DNA of 64,000 bases from Paenibacillus gallinarum. GTDB lineage: Bacteria; Bacillota; Bacilli; Paenibacillales; Paenibacillaceae. The stretch covers positions 434,001 to 498,000 of the forward strand of contig NZ_JACSQL010000002.1 of NCBI RefSeq assembly GCF_014836635.1, written 5' to 3'. Position numbers and translations under genes: made by a program. Shown here one piece after another: positions 17,451 through 28,070 of the stretch. Positions within the stretch are counted from its first letter, which is position 1. The number at the start of each line of letters is the position of its first letter. Under the pieces are notes generated by a model. The model had not been told where the DNA came from and did no database searches. It saw nothing but the letters and a program-made list of their open reading frames with translations.

Positions 17451-19190
17451 TCAGTTCTTAATGTGGCTAGGCAGCCTTTTAATCAGATCTTCGCTCGGTG
17501 TAACAAACAGCGTTTTTTGATTATCGTAAATCACAAAGCCGGGTTTTGCACCGCTAGGTTTTTTTACATGACGGATGGTCGTATAATCCACAGGCACACT
17601 GCTTGACTCTTTGGCCTGGCTGTAATAAGCCGCAATCATTGCTGCTTCTTCCAAGGTCTGCTCAGAGAAGGAGCTAGAGCGAATGACAACGTGTGAGCCC
17701 GGGATGTCTTTTGTATGAAGCCATGTATCATTAGAATTGGCTAGACGATTCGTCAAGTATTCATTTTGCAGGTTATTTTTGCCTACATAGATTTCGGTAC
17801 CATCGGAAGACGTGAACACTTGCAGAGAAGGAAGTTGATTCTTCTTTTTCTTTTTTTTATTTCCTTTTTTATTACGGTCCCGAAGATACCCTTCAGAGAC
17901 CAGTTCTTCCCGAATCTCTTCGACATCGTTTATCGATGCAGAAGCCAGCTGCTGTAATAAGTTGTCCATGTACATGATTTCTTCGCGTGTTTTGATCAGT
18001 TGTTCCTCAATGATCTGCAGGCTGTTTTTGTATTTATTGTATTTCTTAAAATAACGCTGAGCGTTATCGGATGGAGTCAGAAGCGGGTCAAGCGGGATGC
18101 GTACTTCAGCTTGATTTTCATCATAGAAGTTCGTAAGAACCGCTTCTTTATCTCCTTTCTGAATGGCATGAAGAGAAGAAAACAGCAGTTCACCGTAAAT
18201 TCGGTACTGATCCGCATCATCCGCTTCTGCAAGGTCCGCATTCAGATGATCTAGTTTCTTAATATTTTTATTACGTTCATTTTGCAGGAATCGAAGGAGG
18301 TCACTGACTTTCTGTTTGACAACGTCCCGTTCCGCCTTTTCCCCATAGTAAGCTTCCATACATTCACTAATCGAATCATAAGATTGACTCTCCTTCAGAT
18401 GAGTGAGAGGAATTGCAGAGAAGACCATCTTTTCTTTTGCATTTGTCGCAATGACGGGAGTGAACTCGTTACCGGATACCAGGTTCATCACTTCGGAAAA
18501 ACCGTTCCATAGTTGTTCTTTGTCCCGCATCGCTTCTGGGTCGCTCTGGTTGCCGCGGAATGCAATCTCTTCCGCAGACAAAGGGCTGAGTCCGCTAAAA
18601 GTTTCTACCAGCCATTTCGATACACTTCCTTCATAGCTCTCATATGAAGCGAAGGAAGAAACATTTGCGGTGAGCGGGTTCTCCTTATTTTGCTGCGGAG
18701 GTTCCATGTATGAGAATCCAGGCATAATGACACGGTAACTGCTGATCGCAGGTGTCACATGATGAATTCCATCGAGGATATTTCCTGTGGAAGGATCTAC
18801 TAAGATCACATTGCTGTGTCTGCCCATCAGTTCAACAATAATCTTCTTCGTTGAAACATCTCCGATTTCGTCCCGCTGCCGAACATCAATATGAATAATT
18901 CTCTCCATACCGACTTGGCTAATTTTCTCAATAATAGCGCCTTCGCAGTGTTTGCGAAGCAGCATACAGAACATAGGTGCTTCTGTTGGATTCACAAACG
19001 TTTGCTTTGTGAATTGAACACGCGGATAAGTGGGACTAGCTGAGATGAGTAACTTGGCATTCTCACGCCCTGCTCGTAGACTAATCACAATATCGCGACT
19101 GTTAGGTTGATGTATTTTACTCATCCGTCCGCCAATGAGCACTTGAAGCTCATGTACGATAGAACGAACGACAATTCCGTCTAATGCCAT
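17451..19190 (-). CDS. rqcH: RqcH, ribosome quality control NFACT protein
   Basis: A 579-aa NFACT protein (formerly annotated fibronectin-binding, YloA). It has the N-terminal NFACT-N domain (MALDGIVVRSIVHELQ), a central coiled-coil rich in Lys/Glu (about 290-430) with a poly-Lys stretch, and a C-terminal NFACT-R domain (NDTWLHTKDIPGSHVVIR). RqcH binds obstructed 50S subunits and adds C-terminal Ala tails to stalled chains. It is divergent from the Ca2+ ATPase gene, the same neighbours as yloA-yloB in B. subtilis. Very high confidence in family. Confidence 0.94.
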   Translation of the reverse strand: MALDGIVVRSIVHELQVLIGGRMSKIHQPNSRDIVISLRAGRENAKLLISASPTYPRVQFTKQTFVNPTEAPMFCMLLRKHCEGAIIEKISQVGMERIIHIDVRQRDEIGDVSTKKIIVELMGRHSNVILVDPSTGNILDGIHHVTPAISSYRVIMPGFSYMEPPQQNKENPLTANVSSFASYESYEGSVSKWLVETFSGLSPLSAEEIAFRGNQSDPEAMRDKEQLWNGFSEVMNLVSGNEFTPVIATNAKEKMVFSAIPLTHLKESQSYDSISECMEAYYGEKAERDVVKQKVSDLLRFLQNERNKNIKKLDHLNADLAEADDADQYRIYGELLFSSLHAIQKGDKEAVLTNFYDENQAEVRIPLDPLLTPSDNAQRYFKKYNKYKNSLQIIEEQLIKTREEIMYMDNLLQQLASASINDVEEIREELVSEGYLRDRNKKGNKKKKKKNQLPSLQVFTSSDGTEIYVGKNNLQNEYLTNRLANSNDTWLHTKDIPGSHVVIRSSSFSEQTLEEAAMIAAYYSQAKESSSVPVDYTTIRHVKKPSGAKPGFVIYDNQKTLFVTPSEDLIKRLPSHIKN

Positions 19191-19453
19191 AATCTATGTT
19201 CTCCTATCTTGTATCAGGTTGGTTTTATTTTCATGTTGCGCTTGTGTAAAATTTCTTCTCTATCTATCATGCCATAGTTTGAACAAAAACTTAAGAGCCC
19301 TCTTTGTGTGATATTTCTGTCCTTGTCCGAATACAGTAGTTTTAGAAGTTTGTCCGGCATTAGACAGCTTGGCATTTTGACTGATGCATGCACACAAGTG
19401 TGAGAAAAGCTGGACAGGCACAGGACTAAAGAGCGGGAGGGGAACCTTGGAAT

Positions 19454-22240
19454 ATGGAACAGAAGAAGTGGCATCAGATGGGTGCAGACGAACTGAAGTC
19501 AGAATTAAATGTGGAGCCGCAGCTAGGTCTAACCAAGGATGAGGCAGCAGACAGACAGAAGAAGACAGGAGCAAATGAGCTGTCAGAAGGAAAAGGTATT
19601 TCTCCAATCACCCTTTTTCTAAATCAATTCAAAGATTTTATGGTGCTTGTCTTGGTAGGAGCTACGCTGGTATCCGGATTGCTGGGTGAATACCTGGATG
19701 CGATAACGATCATTGCTATCATTTTATTAAATGGGATTCTTGGATTTGTTCAGGAATTTAAAGCAGAACGTTCCCTAAGCGCACTAAAAAAATTATCAGC
19801 TCCTACCTCAAAAGTGCTGAGGGATGGAAAAGTAGAACAGATTCCGGCAAAAAACCTTGTTCCCGGCGATATTATTCTTCTGGAAAGTGGAGACCGTGTA
19901 CCGGCGGATATCCGGTTTATCATGACAAGTAACTGTGATGTGGAAGAATCCGCTTTGACCGGCGAGTCTGTGCCTGTGAATAAACACAGCAAAATCATTG
20001 AGCAGGATGATCTTCCGCTCGGAGACCTCAAGAATGTTGGCTTCATGGGAACCATGGTTACGAGGGGGACCGCAAAAGGGATCGTCATTCGTACGGGGAT
20101 GGATACCGAAATGGGGAAAATCGCAGACCTCATACAGAATACAGAAGCACAAGAAACGCCGCTTCAGCACCGTCTGGAACAACTCGGAAAGATTCTAATC
20201 ATCGTATCCCTGGTGCTTACGGTACTCGTGGTCGTAGCCGGGATTTTACATGGACAGCCTGCGGTCGGTATGTTCCTTGCGGGTGTCAGTCTTGCGGTTG
20301 CCGCGATACCAGAGGGATTACCTGCTATAGTTACCATCGCACTTGCGCTTGGTGTACAGCGGATGATCAAACGTAAAGCAATTGTTCGTAAGCTTCCCTC
20401 GGTAGAAACGCTTGGTTCGGCTTCTGTCATATGTTCAGACAAGACAGGAACCTTAACTCAGAACAAAATGACAGTAACGGATGTGTGGCAGGGTGGAAGG
20501 CAGCTCAAAGTAACAGGAGAAGGCTATAAACCAGTAGGTCATATTACGCTTCGAGATCATGTAATAGATCTGAAGAATGATCAATCCTTGCGTAGACTCC
20601 TTCAAGTCAGCAGTTTATGCAACAACGCACTTATTGAAGAAGTTTCCGTTCAGGAAACACGTAATAAAAAAAGCAATGAGGAAACAGAATGGATATTAAA
20701 GGGCGATCCTACAGAGGGGGCGCTGGTCACCTTGGCCTCTAAGCTTGGAATGTCGCCTCAAAGCTTATCTGGGCTGTATGAACGAGTTGAGGAGTTTCCA
20801 TTTGATTCCGAACGAAAACTGATGTCCGTACTGATGAAACATCAGGGAGGCAGACTTATTTTTACAAAAGGCGCACCAGATGTACTTATTAAGGAATGTG
20901 CCTATATTTTATGGGATGACAAAGTAATTCCATTTACCTCAGCGATCCGGCAACAAGTGGTTCAGGCTAATGAGCGGATGGCGAGTTCTGCACTTCGAGT
21001 GCTGGGAATGGCCTATCGTGAAGTAAGACCGGAAGAACAGGTAGAGGATGAGTGTAAGGCAGAAAGCCAACTTGTATTTGTCGGACTTGCTGGTATGATC
21101 GATCCACCGCGCAAAGAAGCAAGAGATGCGATTGCAACTTGTAGAAGAGCAGGAATCAAGACGGTCATGATTACAGGTGATCACTCGCTTACCGCAGAAG
21201 CAATTGCGCATCAGCTCGGTATTCTGCCTCGCGGCGGGAAAGTGATGACAGGACAGCAGTTGTCTCAATTCAGTGATGAAGACCTTGATAAAGAAGTAGA
21301 TCAGATCTATGTGTATGCGAGAGTATCACCGGAACATAAGCTTCGTATTGTTAAATCACTACAACGAAAAGGGCATGTTGTCGCAATGACCGGTGATGGT
21401 GTGAATGATGCGCCAGCAATTAAGGCTGCAGATATTGGGATTGCGATGGGGATTACAGGAACTGATGTTACAAAGGAAGCTTCGGCACTCATTTTGAGTG
21501 ATGATAACTTCTCTACGATCGTAGCAGCGATTGAAGAAGGCCGGAACATCTACGAGAATATCCGGAAGTTTATACGTTATCTGCTCGCATCAAATGTAGG
21601 AGAGATCTTAACGATGTTTTTTGCGATGATGGCAGGTCTTCCGCTTCCGCTTCTACCGATACAGATTCTTTGGGTGAACTTGGTTACCGATGGGCTCCCT
21701 GCCATGGCGCTCGGTGTCGATCAGGCGGAGAAGGATCTGATGGAACATAAGCCGCGTTCGGCGAAGGAGAATATTTTTGCCCGTAGACTGGGCTGGAAAA
21801 TCATCAGCCGCGGTGTGCTGATTGGATTATGTACACTTGCTGCATTCTGGATCACGCTTCGCATAGATCCGCATAATCCTGCTCATCTGGTGAAGGCGCA
21901 GTCCGTGGCTTTTGCAACACTGGTTATGGCTCAGCTCATTCATGTATTTGACTGCCGAAGTTCAAGATCAATCTTTCACCGAAACCCGCTGCAGAACAAA
22001 TACTTGGTGCTTGCCGTTATTTCCTCTGTAGTTCTGTTATTAGGTGTCATGTATACACCTCAGCTCCAACCGATTTTCAAGACTACGGCGCTTGATTTGA
22101 GAGAATGGGCTCTTGTTATCGTCGCTGCAGGAATACCAACATTCTTGCTTGGTGCAGGAAGCGTATGGGGAGGCCGAAAAAATCGGCGCAGGCTGGCTAC
22201 GAGCGGGTACACACCGAAAAGTACAAAATTTTCAGCATAA
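19454..22240 (+). CDS. yloB: P-type Ca2+-transporting ATPase, SERCA-like
   Basis: A full-length (928 aa) P2A ATPase. Landmarks in order: actuator TGES, transmembrane PEGLP, phosphorylation site DKTGT with Asp329, hinge GDGVNDAPA, and the [18 protein letters not shown] helix. It pumps Ca2+ out of the cytosol at the expense of ATP and is associated with spore Ca2+ handling in B. subtilis (YloB). ATG 19454 follows GCGGGAGGGG at longer than usual spacing. Together with the Cax antiporter at 4671, the window carries two Ca2+ export systems. Confidence 0.93.
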   Translation: MEQKKWHQMGADELKSELNVEPQLGLTKDEAADRQKKTGANELSEGKGISPITLFLNQFKDFMVLVLVGATLVSGLLGEYLDAITIIAIILLNGILGFVQEFKAERSLSALKKLSAPTSKVLRDGKVEQIPAKNLVPGDIILLESGDRVPADIRFIMTSNCDVEESALTGESVPVNKHSKIIEQDDLPLGDLKNVGFMGTMVTRGTAKGIVIRTGMDTEMGKIADLIQNTEAQETPLQHRLEQLGKILIIVSLVLTVLVVVAGILHGQPAVGMFLAGVSLAVAAIPEGLPAIVTIALALGVQRMIKRKAIVRKLPSVETLGSASVICSDKTGTLTQNKMTVTDVWQGGRQLKVTGEGYKPVGHITLRDHVIDLKNDQSLRRLLQVSSLCNNALIEEVSVQETRNKKSNEETEWILKGDPTEGALVTLASKLGMSPQSLSGLYERVEEFPFDSERKLMSVLMKHQGGRLIFTKGAPDVLIKECAYILWDDKVIPFTSAIRQQVVQANERMASSALRVLGMAYREVRPEEQVEDECKAESQLVFVGLAGMIDPPRKEARDAIATCRRAGIKTVMITGDHSLTAEAIAHQLGILPRGGKVMTGQQLSQFSDEDLDKEVDQIYVYARVSPEHKLRIVKSLQRKGHVVAMTGDGVNDAPAIKAADIGIAMGITGTDVTKEASALILSDDNFSTIVAAIEEGRNIYENIRKFIRYLLASNVGEILTMFFAMMAGLPLPLLPIQILWVNLVTDGLPAMALGVDQAEKDLMEHKPRSAKENIFARRLGWKIISRGVLIGLCTLAAFWITLRIDPHNPAHLVKAQSVAFATLVMAQLIHVFDCRSSRSIFHRNPLQNKYLVLAVISSVVLLLGVMYTPQLQPIFKTTALDLREWALVIVAAGIPTFLLGAGSVWGGRKNRRRLATSGYTPKSTKFSA

Positions 22241-22369
22241 AATCAATACAATTCCTCCACTCCTTACGATATGCTAACCTGAAAAGTCACTCGTTCAGGT
22301 ATTGATTACCTGATTGTAGACGATGATTACATCGGAGCCGTTTAGAGCCCAAAGGAGTGGAACCTTATT

Positions 22370-23215
22370 ATGGAATTTACGAAAATGCACGGACTTGGCA
22401 ACGATTTTATTGTGATATATAGCGAGAAAGAGCTGCCTTCTCATGCTGCAGAACTAGCAATCAAATGGTGCAATCGTTTTTTTGGAATCGGTGCCGATGG
22501 GTTGGTATATATTTTACCTTCGGAGAAGGCTGATTTTCAGATGAGAATCATTAATTCAGACGGTACGGAAGCGGAACAATGCGGTAATGCGATCCGGTGT
22601 GTAGCGAAATATGTATATGACCATGGTCATATTGATCGTGAGAATATTACGATTCAGACGATTGGCGCCGGCGTACAACCTGTGAGATTGACGGTAGAGG
22701 ATGGGAAGGTAAGTAAAGTTAGAGTAGATATGGGTGCGCCAGTACTGGACGGTCTCAAGATACCTACTACAATAGATGAGACTCCTGTAGTCAATCAGCC
22801 GATTGAAGCAGGAGATAGCAGTTTCCGGTTTACCGCCGTATCTATGGGGAATCCGCACTGTGTTATTTATGTGAAGGATGCAGTGAATTTCGACCTGGCC
22901 ACCTGGGGGCCGAAACTTGAAGCACATCCCTTCTTCCCCAAAAAAATAAATGTTGAATTTGCTACAGTAAAAGACAGAGAGCATATTGACATGAGAGTAT
23001 GGGAACGCGGGGCAGGTCCTACGCTGGCATGCGGGACAGGAGCTTGTGCAACGCTTGTATCTTCTGTACTGAACGGGCTTACGGAAAGGGCGGCTTGGGT
23101 TCGTCTGAAGGGCGGGGATCTCTTCATTGAATGGAATGAAGAAGATAATCATGTTTATATGACAGGGCCAGCAGCATTCGTATTCACCGGAAAGATAATT
23201 GAAAATGAGATTTGA
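22370..23215 (+). CDS. dapF: Diaminopimelate epimerase
   Basis: A 281-aa DapF converting LL- to meso-diaminopimelate, for lysine and peptidoglycan synthesis. Both catalytic cysteines are present: Cys71 in EQCGNAIRC and Cys221 in ACGTGACATL. The start MEFTKMHGLGNDFIVI is canonical, with AAAGGAGTGG upstream. A strong terminator follows. I looked for a lysine riboswitch in the 129-bp leader and saw none; only a small hairpin (CCTGAA/TTCAGG at 22278-22299). Confidence 0.95.
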   Translation: MEFTKMHGLGNDFIVIYSEKELPSHAAELAIKWCNRFFGIGADGLVYILPSEKADFQMRIINSDGTEAEQCGNAIRCVAKYVYDHGHIDRENITIQTIGAGVQPVRLTVEDGKVSKVRVDMGAPVLDGLKIPTTIDETPVVNQPIEAGDSSFRFTAVSMGNPHCVIYVKDAVNFDLATWGPKLEAHPFFPKKINVEFATVKDREHIDMRVWERGAGPTLACGTGACATLVSSVLNGLTERAAWVRLKGGDLFIEWNEEDNHVYMTGPAAFVFTGKIIENEI

Positions 23216-23249
23216 CAAAAAGAGGGAACATACTTGTTCCCTCTTTTTA
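23216..23249 (+). terminator. Intrinsic terminator after dapF
   Basis: The stem AGAGGGAACA / TGTTCCCTCT has a 4-base loop, an A-run before and a T-run after. Confidence 0.92.
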
Positions 23250-23299
23250 TGTTTTTATGTTACATTAGTGTGAAATATAGGAAATGTCACAGGAGGAGA

Positions 23300-25192
23300 A
23301 TGAGGGTGGATCTACGTGGGGCGTTGCAAAAGGAAATCCTGATTGGCGATGGGGCGATAGGTACTTATTTATATCAAAAGGGTTTTCCTGTCGGAATCTC
23401 CTATGAGGAACTGAATCTAGAATCATCCGATGTCATTCATGATGTACATATGAAGTATATCGATGCGGGTGCACAACTGATTGAGACCAATACGTATTCG
23501 GCGAATTACGATAAACTTTCCAAATTCGGTCTGGAAGACAAAGTGGTGGACATTAACCGGGCGGGAGTTCGCATTGCCAAGGAAGCTTTGAATGGAAAAG
23601 GATATGTAGTTGGAGCGGTGGGTTCGATTAGAGCGGGTAAACGTTCTGATATTTCAAAAAATAAGCTGGGGTATTACTTTGAGGAGCAAGTTACCGCGCT
23701 GATCGATGAGGGCGTTGATGGGATCATGCTCGAAACCTTTTATGATGTAGAAGAACTTTTGATCGCACTCCGGAGTATAAGAAAACAATCGGAACTTCCT
23801 GTCATCTGCCAGTTTGCCATTGACGATATTGGAAGAACACTCGATGGTTATACCATGCCTCAAGCCTTCTCGATCTTACACGGAGAAGGAGCAGATGTGA
23901 TTGGATTTAACTGCCGCTCAGGTCCAAATGCCATCATGCGTGCTATGGAAACGGTATCTACAATTGGTATTCCTATGTCCGTATATCCAAACGCAGGGAT
24001 TGCTGACTATATTGATGGTGAAGTTCGCTTTGGTGCTTCAGCTGAATATTTTGGACAGACAGCTGTTCGTTTTGCTGATCTCAACGCCCGCATTATTGGC
24101 GGCTGCTGCGGTACAACCCCTGAGCACATTAAGGCAATAGCTGAAGCACTTGCAGCGTATAAGCCAGCTCTACTCCCGCCTCTCGATGAAGAGGCATTAT
24201 TTACACATGATGAAATTAGAAGTTCATTTGCATCCACGGATCAATATGAAAAAACACGTACAGAACCTACCATCGTGGATCTGGTAAAAGAACGCCATAC
24301 CGTTATTGTGGAACTTGACCCGCCTAGGGATCTAGATATTGAAAAGTTCCTGAAAGGTGCTAAATGTCTAAAAGAAGCAGGGGTTGATGCGCTGACACTG
24401 GCTGATAACTCACTAGCGGTTACCCGTATGAGTAATATGGCACTAGGATACCTCGTGAAGGAACAGACAGGAATGAGGCCTTTGATCCATATTGCCTGCA
24501 GGGATCGAAACTTAATTGGAACCCAGTCCCATCTGATGGGGTTTGATGCATTAGGCATTGATCACGTACTGGCAGTAACCGGCGATCCGGCTAGGTTTGG
24601 TGATTTACCCGGGGCAAGCTCGGTATATGATATGACTTCTTTTGAAATTATTCGAATGATCAAACAGCTGAATGACGGAATTGCCTTTTCCGGTAAGCCG
24701 CTGAAACAAAAAGCAGATTTCGTAGTGGGTGCTGCTTTTAATCCGAATGTGAAATATTTAGAGAAGGCAGTTCAGCGTTTGGAGAAAAAAATAGCGGCAG
24801 GTGCGGATTACATCATGACCCAGCCTGTGTACGATAAAGATTTGATTATTGCGCTTAAGGAAGCGACCAAGCATCTTGAAATTCCGATCTTCATTGGGAT
24901 CATGCCACTTGCGAGTGGCCGGAATGCCGAATATCTGCATAACGAGGTTCCAGGCATTCTGTTATCGGACGCGGTAAGAGAGCGGATGGCAGGGCTTGAA
25001 GGTGAAGAAGGCAGAGCGATGGGAACTGCGATCGCCAAGGAATTGATAGAAGTTGCCATGGAGCATTTCAATGGAATCTATATTATGACACCGTTTATGT
25101 TCTATGGTATGAGCGAAGAGCTGACGAAGTTTGTATGGGAAAAGTCGAGTCACATCATGGAGAAAAAAGGATCGCCAGCAATTATAAATTAA
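23300..25192 (+). CDS. yitJ: Bifunctional homocysteine S-methyltransferase / methylenetetrahydrofolate reductase
   Basis: A 630-aa fusion. The N-terminal half is a homocysteine methyltransferase (ILIGDGAIGTYLYQKG start; Zn ligands in NCRSGP and GGCCGTTPEHI). The C-terminal half, from about residue 330, is a 5,10-methylene-THF reductase (VGAAFNPN, FIGIMPLAS). It regenerates methionine, like B. subtilis YitJ. ATG 23300 sits 3 bases after GGAGG; GTG 23306 has better spacing and is an alternative. In-frame codons further upstream overlap the dapF terminator. No S-box riboswitch is present in the 50-bp leader, unlike B. subtilis yitJ. Confidence 0.93.
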   Translation: MRVDLRGALQKEILIGDGAIGTYLYQKGFPVGISYEELNLESSDVIHDVHMKYIDAGAQLIETNTYSANYDKLSKFGLEDKVVDINRAGVRIAKEALNGKGYVVGAVGSIRAGKRSDISKNKLGYYFEEQVTALIDEGVDGIMLETFYDVEELLIALRSIRKQSELPVICQFAIDDIGRTLDGYTMPQAFSILHGEGADVIGFNCRSGPNAIMRAMETVSTIGIPMSVYPNAGIADYIDGEVRFGASAEYFGQTAVRFADLNARIIGGCCGTTPEHIKAIAEALAAYKPALLPPLDEEALFTHDEIRSSFASTDQYEKTRTEPTIVDLVKERHTVIVELDPPRDLDIEKFLKGAKCLKEAGVDALTLADNSLAVTRMSNMALGYLVKEQTGMRPLIHIACRDRNLIGTQSHLMGFDALGIDHVLAVTGDPARFGDLPGASSVYDMTSFEIIRMIKQLNDGIAFSGKPLKQKADFVVGAAFNPNVKYLEKAVQRLEKKIAAGADYIMTQPVYDKDLIIALKEATKHLEIPIFIGIMPLASGRNAEYLHNEVPGILLSDAVRERMAGLEGEEGRAMGTAIAKELIEVAMEHFNGIYIMTPFMFYGMSEELTKFVWEKSSHIMEKKGSPAIIN

Positions 25193-25212
25193 ATTTTATT
25201 ATGAATTGATCA

Positions 25213-25262
25213 GAAAGGTGCCTTGCTGCGAGAATGATTTCAGCAGCAAAGGCACCTTTTTT
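25213..25262. terminator. Terminator between yitJ and the convergent thioesterase gene
   Basis: Stem AAAGGTGCCTT and AAAGGCACCTTT with an inner GCTGC/GCAGC pair, followed by T on the plus strand. Confidence 0.85.
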
Positions 25263-25263
25263 A

Positions 25264-25659
25264 CTATGCCGGAAAGAGTTTTCGCAGCATCTCGGGCAGA
25301 GGTTTGCTTTTTCGACTAGATGGATCTATCGTTACGCTAGTAACTGCCGCGTCTGCACAGATAATATCTGTCTCGCTTACAATCGTTTGTCTTAGTACAT
25401 AACTTGAATTTCCGGCTTTTTCTGGTTCTGTAATGACCGTGAGCCTTTCATTCTGAACACATTCCTTACGATAGTTAATATTAATATTAACGGTAACGGT
25501 TTGGAATTCTTCTTGGAGCAGCTTGTTATAGGGGAGATCTGCGGCTTCGTACCATTCTTCTCTTCCCCATTCGAGATACTCTAAATATTTTGCATTATTG
25601 ACATGGCCATTTACATCGATTTCTGTTGGACGAACAATAAGTTGAAGTTCTGTTTTCAT
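25264..25659 (-). CDS. Hotdog-fold acyl-CoA thioesterase
   Basis: A 131-aa 4-hydroxybenzoyl-CoA/YbgC-type thioesterase. The active-site helix reads EIDVNGHVNNAKYLEYLEW, with the catalytic Asp in the DVNGHVNN motif. It hydrolyses acyl-CoA or acyl-ACP thioesters in the cytosol; the chain length is not predictable. GGAGA lies upstream of ATG on the reverse strand. It is an isolated reverse gene between the yitJ and yicC units. Confidence 0.85.
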   Translation of the reverse strand: MKTELQLIVRPTEIDVNGHVNNAKYLEYLEWGREEWYEAADLPYNKLLQEEFQTVTVNININYRKECVQNERLTVITEPEKAGNSSYVLRQTIVSETDIICADAAVTSVTIDPSSRKSKPLPEMLRKLFPA

Positions 25660-25783
25660 GAGATGGTCTCCTTATTAAGTTCAGCATCATTTTTATGAAG
25701 AAGTTTTAATTTATTCTACTAGGAAGCCCTTTTTTAGGCAATAATGGTAGGAATTAAACGGGGATAAAGCGCAATGTTCATAC

Positions 25784-25812
25784 TTGTTTCAACCACTATA
25801 ATCCGATACAAT
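25784..25812 (+). promoter_or_regulatory. Sigma-A promoter for the yicC-remA-gmk-rpoZ operon
   Basis: TTGTTT (-35) and TACAAT (-10) are separated by exactly 17 bp. Transcription would start near 25819, which excludes the upstream in-frame start codons of yicC. Confidence 0.7.
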
Positions 25813-25833
25813 AGTGTAATGGATGTGATGCCG

Positions 25834-26724
25834 ATGTCATTCAGCATGACCGGATACGGTCAATATTCGCTCAGCTATGGCGGCTATAATGTATTGTTTG
25901 AAATGAAGTCTGTGAACCACAGATATTGCGAAGTGGTATTCCGAATGCCACGAGAGTGGACACGCTACGAAGATGGACTTCGTAAAATCATACAGCGCAA
26001 GCTTAGGCGTGGACGGATTGACGTATTTATAACGAAGGAACTTTCAGTGGAGAGTCATCTGAACCCGGTCCTTAACGAACAGGTAGTAGCTTCTTACCTA
26101 GAAGCAGCAAAAGAACTTGAGCTTCGTTATGGAATGAGAGGGAACATGGAAATCTCAGATGTCCTTTCGCTTCCTGGTGTGCTTCTGAAACCGGAGGAAG
26201 CGACTCTCCGAGTGGCAACAGAAGATGAAGCTTGGGACACTGCGCTGCAAGAGGGGATAACTCATGCCCTTGAGGAGCTGGTGGAAATGCGAGCTCGTGA
26301 AGGAAGTCACCTTGCGAAAGATGTAGAGACCCGGATTTCAAGTTTACAAGCCTGTCATGAAAAGATGGTTCAACTTGCACCTCATGTAGTGATCGAATAT
26401 CGAAATAAACTGAGGCAGCGATTGGCCGAAATTTCAGATGGACCTTTTGATGAACATAAATTTGGTATGGAGATTGCGATTTTTGCGGACCGATCTAACA
26501 TAGATGAGGAACTGACTCGTCTCTCTAGTCATCTTACGCAGTGCAGGCAATTACTGACCAGTCCTGACCCTGTAGGTCGCAAGCTTGATTTCTTGATTCA
26601 GGAAATGAATCGTGAAGTGAACACCATCGGTACGAAAGCTCATCACCTGACCTTAGTTAATCTCGTGATGGACATGAAGGCCGAGCTTGAGAAAATTAGG
26701 GAACAGGCTGCAAATCTAGAGTAG
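25834..26724 (+). CDS. yicC: YicC family endoribonuclease-like protein
   Basis: A 296-aa YicC/YloC protein with the N-terminal MSFSMTGYGQYSLSYGGY block and the C-terminal DUF1732 block (KLDFLIQEMNREVNTIGTKA). The family is linked to RNA cleavage and sRNA decay. I chose ATG 25834 from homology and because the promoter at 25784-25812 puts the RNA start close to 25819; ATG 25819 is possible. It heads the conserved yicC-remA-gmk-rpoZ order. Confidence 0.9.
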   Translation: MSFSMTGYGQYSLSYGGYNVLFEMKSVNHRYCEVVFRMPREWTRYEDGLRKIIQRKLRRGRIDVFITKELSVESHLNPVLNEQVVASYLEAAKELELRYGMRGNMEISDVLSLPGVLLKPEEATLRVATEDEAWDTALQEGITHALEELVEMRAREGSHLAKDVETRISSLQACHEKMVQLAPHVVIEYRNKLRQRLAEISDGPFDEHKFGMEIAIFADRSNIDEELTRLSSHLTQCRQLLTSPDPVGRKLDFLIQEMNREVNTIGTKAHHLTLVNLVMDMKAELEKIREQAANLE

Positions 26725-26807
26725 TCTAGAGTGAAGGTAAGCTTGCTGCCAAATAACAACAATGCTTTGCGAGAAGGATCAAAAGTTATAGGGGGACGAA
26801 CCTGAAT

Positions 26808-27068
26808 ATGGCGATTAAACTCATTAACATAGGATTTGGTAATATCGTTTCAGCGAATCGTATCATATCTATTGTTAGCCCTGAATCAGCGCCTATCAAA
26901 AGAATTATCCAGGAAGCACGAGATCGTCATATGCTTATTGATGCTACATATGGACGCAGAACACGTGCTGTAATTATTACTGACAGTGATCATGTGATCT
27001 TGTCCGCAGTGCAACCGGAGACGGTTGCCCATCGTCTATCTTCTAAAGACGATGACAACGACGAATAA
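26808..27068 (+). CDS. remA: Extracellular matrix regulator RemA
   Basis: An 86-aa DUF370 protein ([35 protein letters not shown]). RemA is a DNA-binding activator of biofilm matrix operons in B. subtilis. AGGGGGAC precedes ATG 26808. Located between yicC and gmk as expected. It is a plausible regulator of the polysaccharide cluster at 50-58 kb, but no RemA site was recognised there. Confidence 0.94.
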   Translation: MAIKLINIGFGNIVSANRIISIVSPESAPIKRIIQEARDRHMLIDATYGRRTRAVIITDSDHVILSAVQPETVAHRLSSKDDDNDE

Positions 27069-27081
27069 AATGGAGTGTAAT

Positions 27082-27657
27082 ATGTCTAAGGGATTACTTA
27101 TTGTATTATCTGGCCCATCGGGTGTAGGAAAAGGAACCGTATGTACTGCTTTGCGTAAACGAGTTCCTAATTTGACGTACTCCGTGTCGGCAACGACACG
27201 CCAGCCAAGACTTGGCGAAGAAAACGGAGTGAACTATTTTTTCAAAAGCCGTGAACAATTTCTTGATATGATTGAAAAAGATGAACTACTAGAACATGCG
27301 GAATATGTGGGTAATTACTATGGTACACCGCGTGATTTTGTAGAACAGACGCTTGAATCAGGCAAAGATATTATTCTGGAGATTGAGGTGCAAGGAGCAC
27401 TTAAAGTAAAAGAAAAGTTCCCAGAAGGAATTTTCGTATTTTTACTGCCTCCTTCGCTCGATGAACTGAAAGACCGTATTCAAGGTCGCGGTACGGAGAA
27501 TCAAGCAACGATTGATCACCGGATGACCGTCGCTGCTGAAGAGATCAGTCTTTTAGAAAAATATGATTATGCTGTGGTGAATGATGAAATTGATTTGGCG
27601 TGTAAGCGAATAGAATCCATTATCATCGCCGAACATTGTAAAGTAGCGAAAAAATAG
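27082..27657 (+). CDS. gmk: Guanylate kinase
   Basis: A 191-aa enzyme phosphorylating GMP to GDP with ATP. P-loop GPSGVGKGT near residue 11 and the GMP-binding block [19 protein letters not shown] are intact. The start is ATG 27082 with TGGAGTG upstream; the open frame extends further 5' into remA but the family starts here. Confidence 0.95.
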   Translation: MSKGLLIVLSGPSGVGKGTVCTALRKRVPNLTYSVSATTRQPRLGEENGVNYFFKSREQFLDMIEKDELLEHAEYVGNYYGTPRDFVEQTLESGKDIILEIEVQGALKVKEKFPEGIFVFLLPPSLDELKDRIQGRGTENQATIDHRMTVAAEEISLLEKYDYAVVNDEIDLACKRIESIIIAEHCKVAKK

Positions 27658-27677
27658 AATTGAATGAGGTGTTCGTA

Positions 27678-27899
27678 TTGTTATATCCATCTATTGATGA
27701 AATGGTGAACAAAGTCGACAGTAAGTATTCTCTTGTAGTTGCTGCATCCAGACGTGCTAGACAGCTTCGTGAAGGTGAAAAATCCGAACTTAGAAGTCCT
27801 AAATCTCATAAACAAGTGGGCGTTGCCCTCGAAGAGATTTATAACGACATCATTAAAGTAGAGCCAGGTACTGACGAAAAAGAAGAAAATGAAGCATAA
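27678..27899 (+). CDS. rpoZ: RNA polymerase omega subunit
   Basis: A 73-aa omega subunit, MLYPSIDEMVNKVDSKYSLV followed by the RRAR helix and KSHKQVGVALEEI. It aids assembly and stability of RNA polymerase. The start is TTG 27678, with GAGGTG 7 bases upstream, which fits the family N-terminus; an in-frame TTG at 27660 has no ribosome site. The C-terminus is acidic. A terminator follows at 27955. Confidence 0.93.
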   Translation: MLYPSIDEMVNKVDSKYSLVVAASRRARQLREGEKSELRSPKSHKQVGVALEEIYNDIIKVEPGTDEKEENEA

Positions 27900-27954
27900 T
27901 TCTATTCTTTTTATCTTTACTGAATTACTAAATAGGTAACACCCTGATAAAAGT

Positions 27955-27981
27955 GACAACCGGAAGGTTGTTATTTTTTTC
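27955..27981 (+). terminator. Intrinsic terminator after rpoZ
   Basis: The stem ACAACC / GGTTGT closes a GGAA tetraloop and is followed by TATTTTTTT. Confidence 0.85.
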
Positions 27982-28070
27982 TTTCTTTCTACTTCTTTTT
28001 TTACTCTGTTAACGAAAGATAAAAGAGTGCTTATTGCCATAAATCTATGATAAGAACAGGGGGAGCGCAT

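Noticed and set aside
22241-22369. Lysine riboswitch before dapF
   Set aside because: The interval is too short and shows none of the L-box conserved sequence; only one small hairpin.
22556-23218. 220-aa open frame opposite dapF
   Set aside because: It lies wholly antisense to a confident dapF gene, has no ribosome site and no recognisable domain; a shadow frame.
23250-23299. S-box (SAM) riboswitch before the methionine-synthesis fusion gene
   Set aside because: Only about 50 bp lie between the dapF terminator and the start; no S-box blocks are present.
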